A stretch of DNA of 64,000 nt from Ciona savignyi (GCA_000149265.1 CH003106.1:459328-523327); one strand, 5' to 3'; shown: positions 1-20,422, counted from the stretch's first letter. Notes: generated by a model not told the origin, from the letters alone. Program-made: numbers and translations.

Positions 1-464
1 CGAAAAAAGTGTTGCCAGTCCAACTCTAAAGCGATGTAAGTTGATACGTAAACATAACTCCGTTTTTGAAGGTTTTGTTAATTTATTTTTTATTAGTCTA
101 AATTTCTAAACCGTGGTGAACTGCACACGCAAGCCACTAGGCCACATACCCGCTTGCTTCAGCTTTACCCTGCGCAGTAACACTACCCACCAGTAAAAGG
201 GTAGTACACAAAGTTTAGATTGTCCAACCGGGGGTCTGTAGGAAGTCGGTTGTGGTTCAAAAGTCGATAGCTGGTTGGCCAGTTATTTGGTATTGTTCTT
301 AGGCAAGTACTTAGCCGACAATAAGCCTAAATCCAGAAAATAAATGAGCTAAGATTAAAAATATAGAATTTTTTTTAACTGAAGAAACGCTTTCTGCCCT
401 ACTAACAAAGATAAGAGTCACGAATGCTATCCTTCATTTAAGTTACAAAATTCTTGTGTTGCAG

Positions 465-685
465 TTGGAAGGAAAAGCACCCAGCGAAAAGCAACCCCAG
501 AGACAACAAAGGTTATTTTTATATAGAATATCTACACAGTTCGGTAATTTAAAATAATATTGTTTTGACAGTTTCTGGAAGAATCTACCGATAAAATGTC
601 TTTACGTGACGACGATGTAGAATTGTTCCCAGTTAAAAGCGACAATGTGGGCAACCATTGCGAAGATGTGGACCACACGGAGTAA
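465..685 (+). CDS. possible last two exons of an unrecognised gene
   Basis: Two short blocks look like terminal exons. Exon A (465-511) follows a ttgtgttgcag acceptor and ends AAAG before gttatt. Exon B (572-685) follows ttttgacag and runs open to a TAA at 683-685. Their phases agree: read with a codon boundary at the junction, exon A ends ...TPETTK and exon B begins FLEESTDKM and ends DHTE-stop. The tail is acidic and of low complexity, and I recognise no family. Because the pieces are short, the open frame could be chance. Support is limited to the paired splice signals and the consistent phase. Confidence 0.3.
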
Positions 686-3052
686 AAAAACATAAATCCT
701 GTAACCAAGCTATTTGATAAAGGAGTCGAACCGGTTATTATACGGATTCAGTTCAGGGTTTTATTTGAAATTCACGTTTATTTGAATTAATCGTGTCGGG
801 TTCGGTTTAGGTTTTCACGATTTAAATTTCTATGGTTTGGTTCCGTTTCGTAACCACCGTTCCAAGCTATCTAGGGCTCCGTTTTATCAAAAACAATGGT
901 TTGACATACAATGCCATTATAAATTCTACTATTTAATAATATTTTCGTTGTTGTGTCAATTAAATAGACTCAGGATCGGTTTAGGATATACTAAATAGAT
1001 TCAGGTCCTGTTAAAAATTATAACGATTTAATAATAAATTTTGGATTGTGTCAGTTAAATATAGATTAAGGTCAGGTTCATGCGAACACCGATTTAGTGG
1101 ATTAACTCCGGTTTAGGTTTACTACAATTTACATTAGGTGGCTTTGGTTATGTTGCATTTTAGGAAAATAAACTGCCCAAACCGGTTTATCAGTAAGGGT
1201 AGGCTATAGTTCCGTTTCAAACCGCCTTATTTAAACTAAATGTCCGAATCGGAGTAAATCAAAAACTAGGTCTGAATTTTCTAATTTTCAAACTGAGACA
1301 ATAGGTTAGGTTACCTCTCGCATTAACTCTAAGCTGTTGTAGCAAGTTGTTCGTTTTGGAATATATTTTTGTTAATGAATAATTGTAACCCGTTGATCAA
1401 GAAAACTCTTTATATTTGCTTTGATGCTTTGAGGACGCGAAATTAAGCAGAACATTATTTTACAGGGTGACAATGGTAAGATGCCCTAATCTTGGTATAG
1501 GCCTATGTTTGTTTGGTAAACTTGAGCATAGCTTAGTAAAAAATTAAATCTATTGTTGGCCAACTTGTTGATTTGTTGAGTAAAAGTCCAATGTACAGAT
1601 GAGGCCTAATCGTCTCGGTCGCTCAACATTGTTTGCGGAAATAGGTTTAAATCACAGTTTTATCCTTTAAGTTCAGTTTTCGAAAGAGTCTGAAACTTTC
1701 TAAAAGTGGATGCTGAAATGCCACACTTTCTTTTGCGAAAATAGGAGAAATGCGTGCTTGAAGACCCCCTAGAACGCAAGCGATTAATTAAAAGACTCAA
1801 AATCGTTATTTGTTTGGCGTTGCTATTACCATAAACTTGTTATTTTGCCAGAAGGGTAAAATATTAAGACAATTTGGGTTTGTCTGTTTTTGTCCCTTTT
1901 CTCTCTAATAGAATATCCCCTATCCTCCGATCAGTACTTGAGTGCGACGCCTTTCAACCGAAAGGTTGCAATTCCCACCATCGGAAAATGTGAAGAAGAG
2001 GCGTTATTCGGAAATCTGAAGGGAACTTATATTAACTTACTATAATACAATATTATCACGTATATAAATCACCTAAGGACCAAAGCAAATCGATAGTGAA
2101 TTTCAAGAAGCACGAAAAGGATTTGAATACACCCACCATAAACCATTTACCGAGAACCCCACACTATCGACGAATCAAATGGTGATACAATGTCATCGAC
2201 GCAACAATGATACAACGACGAATCAAATGATAAATCGTCGATTCTAATGATGCAATGTCGATTCAAATTATACACTGTCGATTAACTTTACGGTGCCCTA
2301 CGTTGCATAGGATTTGCTAGGTTGAAACCTTCCCTGGCACGGAAATCAGAGAAGCTGACCTAACGCTTAACCTAGCGGACCTGTACAAAGAAGATGGACC
2401 CTGAAGACTCTGCCTAGAGAAACCCCTTTACTTTACGCCTGCGATCCTTGCAGAATAGCGCTTCTGCATTTTCTTTACGGCCAGATCTCGGGTTAACGTG
2501 AGCTTTGCTCGTAAAATAGGCCATGGAATTTTGGAATCTACCAATGGATCGTAAGATAACGTGCTTGTATTTTAGTTGGTCAGTGAAGCAAATGTGTTTT
2601 CAATTGATTTATCTGCCTTTGTTTGATTGGTATATCAAAGTTATTAGAATGGCTTAAGAATTAGTATAAACTTTTTAATTGTCTAAAGTTAAATTAATAC
2701 CGTACAAGGCGTACAGTAAATAATATTTATTTTACCACAAACAACACTAAAAGGCGGGAAACTAAAAACTAAATATAAACCTGTCATAAACGCTAATCAT
2801 AACCTCCGATCTAATCCTCACTCTTACCCCAGCTCAAATAATAAACCGAATTCCCTGATATTCATTTTATTGAAGAGTTTTTATCTTTTTAAGGCCTTTT
2901 CATAATGCCAGAAACATCTGTAAATTATTTTGATCTTGGCATCTGTAAATTTTTACTTCGTTCTTCCATACAGCATACTGAATTGATTAATATAAATTCT
3001 GAAATTATCAGATAGCAATTAGTCAAGTTAAAAATAAAGTTGGGAGGTGCAA
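686..3052. other. intergenic DNA with degenerate repeats
   Basis: No gene is visible. From about 740 to 1260 there are weakly related blocks of roughly 110 bp (for example 900-1010 and 1015-1135 share an atttaataata ... tgtcaattaaat ... ggtttagg pattern), consistent with a decayed satellite. A short SINE-head-like stretch (cctttcaaccgaaaggttgcaa) lies near 1950. At 2160-2285 there is a degenerate repeat of a cgacgaatcaaatgat-like unit present in both orientations. At 2735-2850 a MITE-like segment resembles the family at 46155-46333. The WDR48 promoter must lie toward the right end. Confidence 0.4.
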
Positions 3053-5152
3053 ATGCAGCAAAGACGGGATGGATCTCTGTCAAGAAAGAAAATCCAGGTT
3101 TCATTTGTCATCAGAGATGCTGTGGAGCGATACAATCGATCCGGGGTGAACGCCTTACAAGTGGACCCCAACACCAAACGACTATACACTGCTGGTCGAG
3201 ATTCGATTATTCGAATATGGAACACTAATGACAATGACAGCAAGGTCAACGACCATTACGTTGGGTCAATGGAGCATCACACTGATTGGGTAAATGACAT
3301 TGTTCTGTGTTGCAATGGACGTACATTGATCTCTGCGTCATCTGACACCACAGTGAAAGTATGGAACGCACACCGTGGGTTCTGTATGTCCACGTTAAGG
3401 ACGCATAAAGATTATGTGCAGTCACTGGCCTACGCTAAGCATAAGGAGCATGTGGCTAGTGCAGGACTAGACAAGCAAATATTTATATGGGATGTAAACA
3501 CTCTTACTGCGCTTACGACAACCAGGAACACTGTAACTACATCGAACGTGAACGGATGTAAAAACTCTATTTATAGTGTTGCAATGAACGATGCCGGGAC
3601 AGTGCTCGTGGCGGGTTCAACCGAACGCGCGCTTCGTGTCTGGGATCCAAGGACATGTGAAAAAAAGATGAAACTTCGTGGTCACACTGATAATGTGAAG
3701 GCAATTTGGATAAATAGAGACGGAACTCAGGTTCTCTCTGGTAGTTCAGATGGTTCAATTAAACTTTGGTCGCTTGGCCAGCAAAGGTGTGTTGCAACTT
3801 TACATGTACACAATGAAGGTGTGTGGACTGTGGCTGCAACAAACAGCGGAAGTACCTTTGGAAGTATATTTTCTTCTGGTCGCGATGGTCAAGTCATATG
3901 TACCGATATGCACGACCCAAACTTTGCTCATTATCTTGTTTGCCAGGAAACTGCTTCTGTTACTCAGTTACAATTAGATGGAACCGATAATCCTAAATTA
4001 ATTTATTGTGCGACCACTAATTCCCATGTTAATGCATGGCCAATCAAAGAAAATGACGTAGAAAGTGATGCTGATATAGTTGAGGCGTTCAACGAGAACT
4101 ATTTCCAATTCAAGAAACCGTATTCAACTCAGCCTGCTTATGTGATTCCAGGAGGCTCTGGAATAACTCAGTATAAAGTGATGCCTGATAAACGGTATGT
4201 TTTGACCCAGAACACAGAGGATAAAGTTGCCTTATGGGATGTTCTCACTGCAACATGCGTGGAAGATATTGGGTTGGCGAATTTTGAAAACGAGATTAAA
4301 AAGCGAGAGCAAATGGTTTATGTGCCGAACTGGTTTAGTGTCGACCTGAAGTTGGGAATGTTAAGTATTCACTTGGAGGAGCCAGAGTGCTTCCATGGTT
4401 GGATGACTGCTAAAGATGTCCCCGGGTTTAAAGATTTCGATCCGGTTACAAAGATTAATTATTGCGGACTGCTGCTGCATGCATTATTAGAGCACTGGCC
4501 TGGGTCCCACGAAAAGGTTGTGGAACAACCAGGAATTGAGGCTGGGGAAGGGACATCAGAATCGTTGGTAAACTCAAAAACAAGTCACCAGTACTTTAAA
4601 GTTCCACCGCATATACCTGTCATTTTTAGTGAGGTGGGAGGTCGTACATTATTCCGATTGCTCTGCAGCGACGCCTCTGGAGAAACAGAAGGAATGTTGC
4701 TTCGTGAGACAGTTCCACAGTGGGTCATGCAGGCTGTGACAGAGAACAAGATATCTGTTCCCTACATTAAAATATCTTTTTACCTTCAACCCCATCCCAC
4801 ATCCAAGATGAAACCGTTGAAGAATGTAAACAACAAACTATCGGCAAATGACCTCTTATCCATGTCGAAAGTGATGGAACATGTCCATGAAAAAATCCTT
4901 TCAGACGAGGCATCTCAAGCCTCAGCCAACGGTGGAAACAATTCTGCTTCAGACACGGCCGATCAGACGGAGCAGTCTGCTTCTGATTGCTCCGATGAAC
5001 CCAACAAAATCCAGACGCCCGTGTCGGAGCATAATATTGAACTTCTCTGCAGTGATCGCATATTAAACGCAGACTGGAATCTTAGAACTGTAAAATTTTT
5101 AGTTTGGAAGGGTAAAGGTGACTTGGTCATACATTACAGACTTAAGCAATAA
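3053..5152 (+). CDS. WDR48: WD repeat-containing protein 48 (UAF1), activator of USP1/USP12/USP46
   Basis: A single uninterrupted frame encodes 699 residues; the vertebrate family protein is about 677. I start at the ATG at 3053, giving MQQRRDGSLSRKK; the in-frame GTG two codons earlier is not a credible start. Residues about 25-360 form the WD40 propeller, with hallmark blocks such as HHTDWVNDIV, SGSSDGSIKLWS and RVWDPRTCEK. The C-terminal third (about 520-699) is the SUMO-like (DUF3337) region, with GGRTLFRLLC, ETVPQWV and a final LRTVKFLVWK block. Known role of the family: scaffold that activates the deubiquitinases USP1, USP12 and USP46, acting on FANCD2 and PCNA. It has no introns here, although vertebrate WDR48 has many. 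An AATAAA at 5487 is the likely poly(A) signal. Confidence 0.96.
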   Translation: MQQRRDGSLSRKKIQVSFVIRDAVERYNRSGVNALQVDPNTKRLYTAGRDSIIRIWNTNDNDSKVNDHYVGSMEHHTDWVNDIVLCCNGRTLISASSDTTVKVWNAHRGFCMSTLRTHKDYVQSLAYAKHKEHVASAGLDKQIFIWDVNTLTALTTTRNTVTTSNVNGCKNSIYSVAMNDAGTVLVAGSTERALRVWDPRTCEKKMKLRGHTDNVKAIWINRDGTQVLSGSSDGSIKLWSLGQQRCVATLHVHNEGVWTVAATNSGSTFGSIFSSGRDGQVICTDMHDPNFAHYLVCQETASVTQLQLDGTDNPKLIYCATTNSHVNAWPIKENDVESDADIVEAFNENYFQFKKPYSTQPAYVIPGGSGITQYKVMPDKRYVLTQNTEDKVALWDVLTATCVEDIGLANFENEIKKREQMVYVPNWFSVDLKLGMLSIHLEEPECFHGWMTAKDVPGFKDFDPVTKINYCGLLLHALLEHWPGSHEKVVEQPGIEAGEGTSESLVNSKTSHQYFKVPPHIPVIFSEVGGRTLFRLLCSDASGETEGMLLRETVPQWVMQAVTENKISVPYIKISFYLQPHPTSKMKPLKNVNNKLSANDLLSMSKVMEHVHEKILSDEASQASANGGNNSASDTADQTEQSASDCSDEPNKIQTPVSEHNIELLCSDRILNADWNLRTVKFLVWKGKGDLVIHYRLKQ

Positions 5153-5486
5153 TTTTATTTTACATTTCGTATTTATAATTTTTAATCGTACACCGGTAAT
5201 TAACTATTGATTTAAACGGTAGTTTGCTAGCTTTATTGTGCTACGACTGTAAATTGTTTATAATTAGACCATTCAAGTTTTTTCAGCGTAGAATCTGTTC
5301 ATAATTAAACCATTCAGGTTTTCACGCTTCGCATACACTTAATTACTAACATAATTAAACATAAAATTTGTTTGCCAAAGCTAGGATAGTACTGCTACAC
5401 TAGGGAAATGCATATCTGGTGTTAGGATTACTTTTGTCTTCTTTTTATAACGTGGCTTTCACAGTATATAAATATATATATGTGTA

Positions 5487-5492
5487 AATAAA
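5487..5492 (+). terminator. poly(A) signal for WDR48
   Basis: AATAAA lies 335 bases past the WDR48 stop and is the first canonical hexamer in the 3' flank. The 5153-6045 interval otherwise holds AT-rich spacer with a TA-dinucleotide run near 5713. There is a possible acceptor (tttatttttag) at about 5971-5981, just upstream of the TMEM201 start, that could belong to a 5'UTR intron or a trans-splice site. Confidence 0.5.
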
Positions 5493-6045
5493 GGGTTTAA
5501 TTGTATTTTCCTGTTTTGTTGCGTAATTATTTTTCCATTTTTCGTGTTTTATTACAAAGTTATGAGACGAACTGTTCCAACGCCAGGTATTATTAATCTT
5601 AAACTGGTTAATAGGCCTACCTGTGTATATGGTATAACATACATTTCGCAGTTTGTTGAAATGTGTAATCATTTTTAGGCATTTGCCAAATAGATTTTCC
5701 TACTGCGCAATAGGCTATATATATATATGTACCGTACAATTTATTAATTAATATTGATCTGGCTATTCAAGGCCATATTGTTGCAGTTAAAGTTGAAAAG
5801 TGAAATCACAGCATTGTGAAACAAACTTACCCCATTCGTAAAGTTTTGTGTGTCTCTATGATTTGCATCCTAATTCATTTAATTTGGTAAATGTTTCAGA
5901 TACTGTTTTCTCTGCCATAATTACGAATTCTATATGATCATACAGTTATATTTCTATTCAATGTTTCAATTTATTTTTAGGTGTAGGAGTGGAGACGTTC
6001 TTTAGGAGTTGATGTGTTGAGTACCTTTGTACACTTGTTGTGGAC

Positions 6046-8244
6046 ATGATAGAATATCTTTCCACTACCGGAGTCTCTCCCTTTTCATTTGTTTCTGCTT
6101 TCTCCACATTAGTTCTACTCATCGCTGGCTATAAATACACAAAATGGAAAATCGGTAAGGCGACGGTAAACTGCTGGTTTTGCAACACAGACTGTGTGGT
6201 ACCTTATCGCCTCAAAGACAATTGGGTTTGTGGAAATTGCAAGCAGTACAATGGGTTTACCGCAGCTGGGGATTACAACGACAAAGCTCCCGCCATGCAC
6301 GATGAGAGTTTAAACCCACCAAGGATGGGTGTACGTGCACCAGCGGCTTCTTCCTCCACAATCGAACAGCATGTGAAACTCTGCTTAAAATGCACAAGGA
6401 ACCAGCTGCTTAAAGTAAAGCAGTTGGCTCAGTTTGAACCGATTATTGAAGACAATTTTGAAATGGAAGTTGCAACCTTTAAAGTTAAACTCGACAAGTT
6501 GTATGCATTATGTCGCGCCTGTCAACTGGCCACGGAACGTCACATTAGAATGCAGGACACCATGATAAGAGGAAGCATGATGTCTGTTAAACAACGTGTT
6601 ACATCAAAAGCCAGCATTCCAAAACCTCATATTAGGAAGAATACATTACATGAAGAAATGAGAAACGTTGTTATGGATGTACCATTATTGGCAATCTCAT
6701 GTATTGTTTTTTTACTGTCTGTATTTGTAATCTACCAGTCCGTATGCCAAGTGATTAAAGACGTCTTCTTTTTATCCTTCCCAAACTGGTTGGAATTATT
6801 ATTTGGTTCAAAAGAGAAGGAAACATTTCATGCAGTCTTGTTCAGTGGATGGATATGTAGCATGGCAGTCCTGTCTTTACAGAAGTCAAAGCAACGAAAC
6901 AGTATTCTGGCTTGTGTCATGTGGTTTGCTCGTTGTTTCTATGCTTGGTTTTCAAAGCAAAAATTGTTCGACCCATTCGCAGACACAGTGATCGGTAAAA
7001 TCTTGACTTCCCAATTTTCTAGCCCACTTAGCCAAATGTCGTTAGGGCTTACCGTGTTCAGTATGCTTCTGCACAGTCTCTCGCTTTGCATGTTGGTTGT
7101 TTTCAGCTTTCTCTCCTTTAAAAGTTCGTACAACATAAAACAGAAACCATTCAGCTCTAAATTAAGATTAAACGAAGGCAAAAGCAAACTGAAGTCCACA
7201 AACAAAAACCAACCGAAAAAATGCAACACACAAGTTGATTTAAACACCAGCATGTATTCAGACTGCAGTATGCCAAGTGATAATGAGTCTCCGCCGCAAG
7301 CCAAGCGGCATCATGCACAACAGGAAGAACAGTTCAAGCGACCTCAAGAAGTCAATATAAACGGCAGTCTTAATGCTCTGAATCTGGTTGATGAGGAATT
7401 GTCATCTCCGTTCAGTAATTTCAAGCAGCCCGCAGCAATATTTAGTGGAAGTACGTTTCCATCAACTCTGCACACCCCACCTCCGTCAAGGTCATCAAGT
7501 CTTTTGTCGCTCTCATCACATACATCAGCTTCGGGACAAGTAAAGCAGAATCCGTTCAGTTCAAATTCCAGTATGTTTAAATCTTCAAACGATATGCCAT
7601 TTGAAAGATACAAATCGAGCACAACTGTGACAGGCTGGGCAAACCGACAGCAAAAATCTGCCTGGAACATCGGAAACAAGTCAGTTGCCTCGTTGCCTTC
7701 AAGGAGCTGGGAAAGATCTTCCACCATGTTGACAAATGTCGCTAATTCGCCGCGGATAAATCACGTCAACTCGCGACCTCTAATCAGTCCAGCCAAACTT
7801 CATTTAAGAAACAACGGCCAGCGAAAACGAACGATAACGGGACAAGCCAGTCTCGCTGAGGATTATTCAAACGACATGCAGAACAGTTGGGAGCAGAAGT
7901 CCGATCCTGACGTCTCCATCCACGACAGTGTGAGCCAGACAGGCGATCCTGCTCAGTTAGAAATCAGCGATGATGAAGATTTTCGGTTCTGTCGAACACC
8001 GCGCCGTCGGAACATGGAATCTCCAAGTCCGATGGATTTAAGCTCCTCCTCGCCAAAATCCACAATCTCCAATCTAACATCGATAACCATGCGCAGTGTG
8101 CACGAGGTCGAGAACAGTCGGGTATGCAAGTGGATCCTTGCAGCTTGCCTTCTTATCAACCTTGTATTGGTGATTCTGTTAGTTCAAGAAGTTAGACAAA
8201 TGCGAGAAGGAGAACAATGGAAAAAATATTCAGCTGCTCTGTAA
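6046..8244 (+). CDS. TMEM201: TMEM201 / NET5 / Samp1-like inner nuclear membrane protein
   Basis: One intact frame encodes 732 residues (human about 666); start taken at the ATG at 6046. Residues 11-28 are a hydrophobic segment. The Ima1 N-terminal zinc-binding domain follows, with CWFC at 43-46, CGNC at 62-65, CLKC near 110 and CRAC near 152, plus the family-typical KQYNGF. Further membrane segments occur around 217-240 and in the 260-370 block, then a long Ser-rich nucleoplasmic-type region (about 380-690) and a C-terminal helix (about 694-715, CKWILAACLLINLVLVILL). Family role: inner nuclear membrane protein that connects lamins and LINC complexes and positions nuclei. Like its neighbour WDR48 it lacks introns. 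The long Ser/Pro region is poorly conserved, so the identification rests on the N-terminal domain and topology. Confidence 0.92.
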   Translation: MIEYLSTTGVSPFSFVSAFSTLVLLIAGYKYTKWKIGKATVNCWFCNTDCVVPYRLKDNWVCGNCKQYNGFTAAGDYNDKAPAMHDESLNPPRMGVRAPAASSSTIEQHVKLCLKCTRNQLLKVKQLAQFEPIIEDNFEMEVATFKVKLDKLYALCRACQLATERHIRMQDTMIRGSMMSVKQRVTSKASIPKPHIRKNTLHEEMRNVVMDVPLLAISCIVFLLSVFVIYQSVCQVIKDVFFLSFPNWLELLFGSKEKETFHAVLFSGWICSMAVLSLQKSKQRNSILACVMWFARCFYAWFSKQKLFDPFADTVIGKILTSQFSSPLSQMSLGLTVFSMLLHSLSLCMLVVFSFLSFKSSYNIKQKPFSSKLRLNEGKSKLKSTNKNQPKKCNTQVDLNTSMYSDCSMPSDNESPPQAKRHHAQQEEQFKRPQEVNINGSLNALNLVDEELSSPFSNFKQPAAIFSGSTFPSTLHTPPPSRSSSLLSLSSHTSASGQVKQNPFSSNSSMFKSSNDMPFERYKSSTTVTGWANRQQKSAWNIGNKSVASLPSRSWERSSTMLTNVANSPRINHVNSRPLISPAKLHLRNNGQRKRTITGQASLAEDYSNDMQNSWEQKSDPDVSIHDSVSQTGDPAQLEISDDEDFRFCRTPRRRNMESPSPMDLSSSSPKSTISNLTSITMRSVHEVENSRVCKWILAACLLINLVLVILLVQEVRQMREGEQWKKYSAAL

Positions 8245-8675
8245 ACAATTTGTTTCAAACTTTTTTCACTACCATCATGCAATTTGTGTCTATGTTCTTA
8301 AAGTTTTTCTGTAGGAAAAGTGGCAATAGTGCATGCTAAGAAGTAGAAATTTGTGTTTAATTGGCGCACTGTCATTTAATAATATACTACCCACTTTAAT
8401 AGAAGGTGGGCTTAGCTCTTTTTGTGTTTCCTTTATAGTTCAGAACACTCATTTTTGGTGCCATGCTTTTCGGATTAATTTTTCTCTATGATGTACTATA
8501 TGTTCAGCAACTCTTTTGTAGTAATATCACTGCCTGTGTTTAAAAAAATCTGCTAACTGCATTAATTATGACAAAAGATTTAATCTTTTCAACTTGTTTG
8601 GTTGTTTTGGTAGATGATTGTCAATTTCACCATTTTCTGTGTTGTCTGTTTGATGAAATAGGTCGGTTATTTAAA

Positions 8676-10461
8676 ATGGAGTTGATCAGTGGGTGCTCTG
8701 AGGTAAACAACGAAGATGAATTTTATGAAAAAGCGGACGAATACTGGAAGTCTATACCGGCCACGTTAAACGGGATGCTCGGTGGATACGGGAGAATTTC
8801 GCAAATCGATATTCACAGCTCCTACAATTTCCTCAAAAGATTTTTAGAGGTGTGGAAACCGAGTCTCCTGTATATTTAGCCATACCTGTACTAATGCAGA
8901 AATTAAATTGAAAATGAAGTAATGCAGAATTGTAATTTAGGCATAGGATAGAATAGGATATTCATGTTTATCCCCGTGAATGGGAAAACCAAGGGGGTTA
9001 ACACACGGGCAATCGTCAGATCATCTTGTGCCCACCGTCGGATTACCGGAGCTATTTTAGTGTGTTGTATATCATAGACATGTTCCCTCAATTTGGTAGA
9101 ACCCATTAATCCGCTGGGTTTAGGCAATGTCCGTTAAGTGCATTGCCCAAGGACACAACCAACTAGCTAGCGACCAGTTTCGCACCTGCAACCTTTTGAT
9201 TGAAAGGCGATGCACTTAACCAATAGACCAACCGGCCGGCATACCGGTATGCTAATTCAGAAATGAAATTGAAATCAACTAATGCAGAAATGAAATTTAG
9301 CCAGTATACTAATGCAGAAATAATATACACTAAACTAAATGATTATTTGTTTCAGGGCCCTAAAGCAAGATTGAAAACAAGGAGGGCGCTGGACTGTGGG
9401 GCTGGAATCGGAAGAGTCGCAAAGAATCTTTTACTTCCTATTTTTAAAACTGTTGACCTCGCTGAATTAAATTCGAAATTCCTTGAACAAGCCCGTACTT
9501 ACTTAGGCGAAGGCAGTAAAAGGGTTGGGAATTACTTTTGTTGTGGGTTGCAAGATTTACAACTGGAAGAAAAAACATACGATGTCATTTGGGTTCAGTG
9601 GGTCACCGGTGGGTATTTTTGCTGTTAACACCGATTTTGATAGCTCTACATCACCTGGTTAAGGGTCTTGGATGGCATCACAATTCCAAATATCTGTTAC
9701 CAAAGGGTTTTCAAAAAATTGTTTTGCAAACTGCTTTAGTTTAAATTTGTGGAAATTCAATGATTGGTCTGATGGACTAGCTTTGTGGGTTAGTGTGTCT
9801 TTCAGGAGAAGTGTTCCGGTTTGAAACTGGTTGCTTGTGTCCTTGGACAAGGCACTTAACAGAAATTGCCTAAACTTAGTGGAATGATGGGTTTTACCAA
9901 TGAACATTACAAATTGTCCTTCAACTAGCCGATTGGTGTGAGGTATTCTGAGGATTGCCCGTGTGATGACGCCCAGTGCGTTTTTCCCACCAGAATAAAC
10001 CTGGATATTCTATCCTTTTACTTTTTGGTGATAGAAGTCAAATTTGTGAGCTAGCATGACGTTGTCCTAGCAGTTATTGAGTGGAAACCTGCTGTTATAA
10101 TTTCCGGTCATTTAACACAAGTCTTTTCCGATTCTAAACTATAATTTCAGGTCTTAACAGAAATCTAATTGTGATCTGAACTCTTTCTATTATTCTAGGT
10201 CATTTAACGGACGCTCATTTTGTCAAGTTTTTAAATATGTGCAAAGCTGCTTTACGAAAAGGCGGCCTTGTTATAATAAAGGACAATGTCGCAATCTTAG
10301 ATGTTGAATTGGACGCGGTGGACAGTAGTGTGACGAGAAATCCTGAAGAATTAAGACACATTTACTCGACCGCGAACATGAAAATCGTTTTTGAACAAAA
10401 ACAAACACATTTTCCACCGGAACTGTACAATGTATATATGACTGCGTTAGAAAGTAAATAG
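8676..10461 (+). CDS. NTMT1: N-terminal Xaa-Pro-Lys N-methyltransferase 1
   Basis: Three exons, 8676-8849, 9356-9608 and 10199-10461, all with GT-AG borders and matching phases (0, then 1), give 229 residues (human about 223). Exon 1 encodes the family motif block YWKSIPAT-NGMLGGYG. Exon 2 carries the SAM-binding loop DCGAGIGR (71-78), YFCCGLQD and the WVQWV segment. Exon 3 carries HLTDAHF, GLVIIKDN and VDSSVTR. The enzyme methylates the alpha-amino group of proteins whose mature N-terminus reads X-Pro-Lys (RCC1, for example). An acceptor (tgatgaaatag) ends nine bases before the ATG-proximal AAA, so the 5'UTR is very short or trans-spliced. Intron 1 holds a reverse SINE and intron 2 a forward one. 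AATAAA at 10703-10708 is a candidate poly(A) signal. Confidence 0.95.
8942..9240 (-). repeat. tRNA-derived SINE, full length, reverse, in NTMT1 intron 1
   Basis: This is a near-complete copy of the window's main SINE, in reverse. On the minus strand it reads from a tRNA-like head (ggtctattggttaag ... cctttcaatcaaaaggttgcaggtgcgaa) through a conserved body to a TATCC-type tail. It matches the copy at 57896-58203 over its length. It is flanked on both sides by similar sequences of about 60 bp (8880-8941 and 9240-9300). Confidence 0.85.
9765..10021 (+). repeat. diverged SINE copy in NTMT1 intron 2
   Basis: Contains the SINE landmarks gaaactggttgcttgtgtccttgg, aaggcacttaaca, gattgcccgtgtgatgac and a final atattctatcc, in order and in the plus orientation, but with many substitutions and an internal insertion. 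The tRNA-like head is largely lost. Confidence 0.65.
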
Positions 10462-10990
10462 CGCTGCAACGTTTAATGTTTTTATTTCATTTTTATTTGA
10501 ATTGCAAGTAAATTATCAGTGCTATAATATATACAGCTTGGTGTATACAGTTTTGACCAGAAAAGTTATCATTTACTCGCATATTTTTACAAGGCAGTAA
10601 GCATCCCCCCAACTGAACTGGCGCAAGCACAGGCAACAAAAGAACAAAGTTTTGCAAAAAAAGAACAATCACAGTAAGATGAAAAATTTTAACGGTACTG
10701 AAAATAAAATAACAAAAGTTTTGTGTCGTTGTTGTCATAATTAACAAAGGACCTGTTACTCTACACTGGTGAACTATTTACGCATCATCGCACAATCAGA
10801 TAGAAACGCAGAAAACACTTGCTTTGACGTGCAACAATAGTATAACTTCAGTTTTTTAATTCCTCATCATGGTAGTTTTTAAAAAACTGTTTGCTCCCAC
10901 AAGTAAATTTCCCCAATTTTCAAGTATGAGTAACCAATGAAGTACATGGCTCTATGCTGTCGAATACTGTATTGTTCTCAAATGCGGCTT

Positions 10991-19895
<8,905 letters not shown>

Positions 19896-20188
19896 TTTGC
19901 CAAGTCGTTTTTACACTGTGTGTAGTGTGTTGTGTCTTTATTAGTTAAAACATACCTATATTCAAATCACTTGGATGTGTTTTATTTGTTTAGGAACTGT
20001 AAAACAATACAGAGTTAGCATTTAGTAATCAATGTTATTGTTATCATTATCATTGCTTACTTCATTGAAATCGATTTAAAGGATGGATTAGTCTGTTGGG
20101 TAAGTGCGTCGCCTTTTAGCCGACAGGTTGTAGTTTCGAAACTGGTTGATAGCTAGTTAGTCGTGTCCTTGGGGTTGGGGAAAGCACT
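19896..20188. promoter_or_regulatory. DCAF8 upstream region, with truncated SINE head
   Basis: The 293 bases between the DCAF8 start codon and the gypsy LTR must hold much of the native promoter. From about 20090 a forward SINE head (gtaagtgcgtcgccttttagccgacaggttg ... gaaactggttgatagctag) runs into the LTR border and stops, so the retrotransposon probably interrupted or recombined within a SINE. I see no distinct TATA box or other defined element. Confidence 0.4.
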
Positions 20189-20422
20189 TGTGGGGATTAG
20201 CTATGTCAACTCTAGCGGCCCACCAAATACCAGGCTTGTAGTCGTATGCTATGGTAGTTCAAGAGCAAAAAACATGCGACCACTCTCGAGCAGGTCTCGT
20301 CGTGTAATGATACTCTCAAAGTCGAACACAAAGTCGCGACACAAAGTCGGGGGATAGAACAGATGCGAGAAAGGTTTAAACATAAAAGGCAACAATGGGT
20401 TAAAAAAATACAGAACGCCACA
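20189..20422 (-). repeat. 3' LTR of the gypsy element
   Basis: A 234-bp direct repeat of 26156-26387. In plus-strand reading it begins TGTGGGGATTAG and ends AACGCCACA, so on the element's own strand it has the usual TG...CA termini. Confidence 0.93.
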
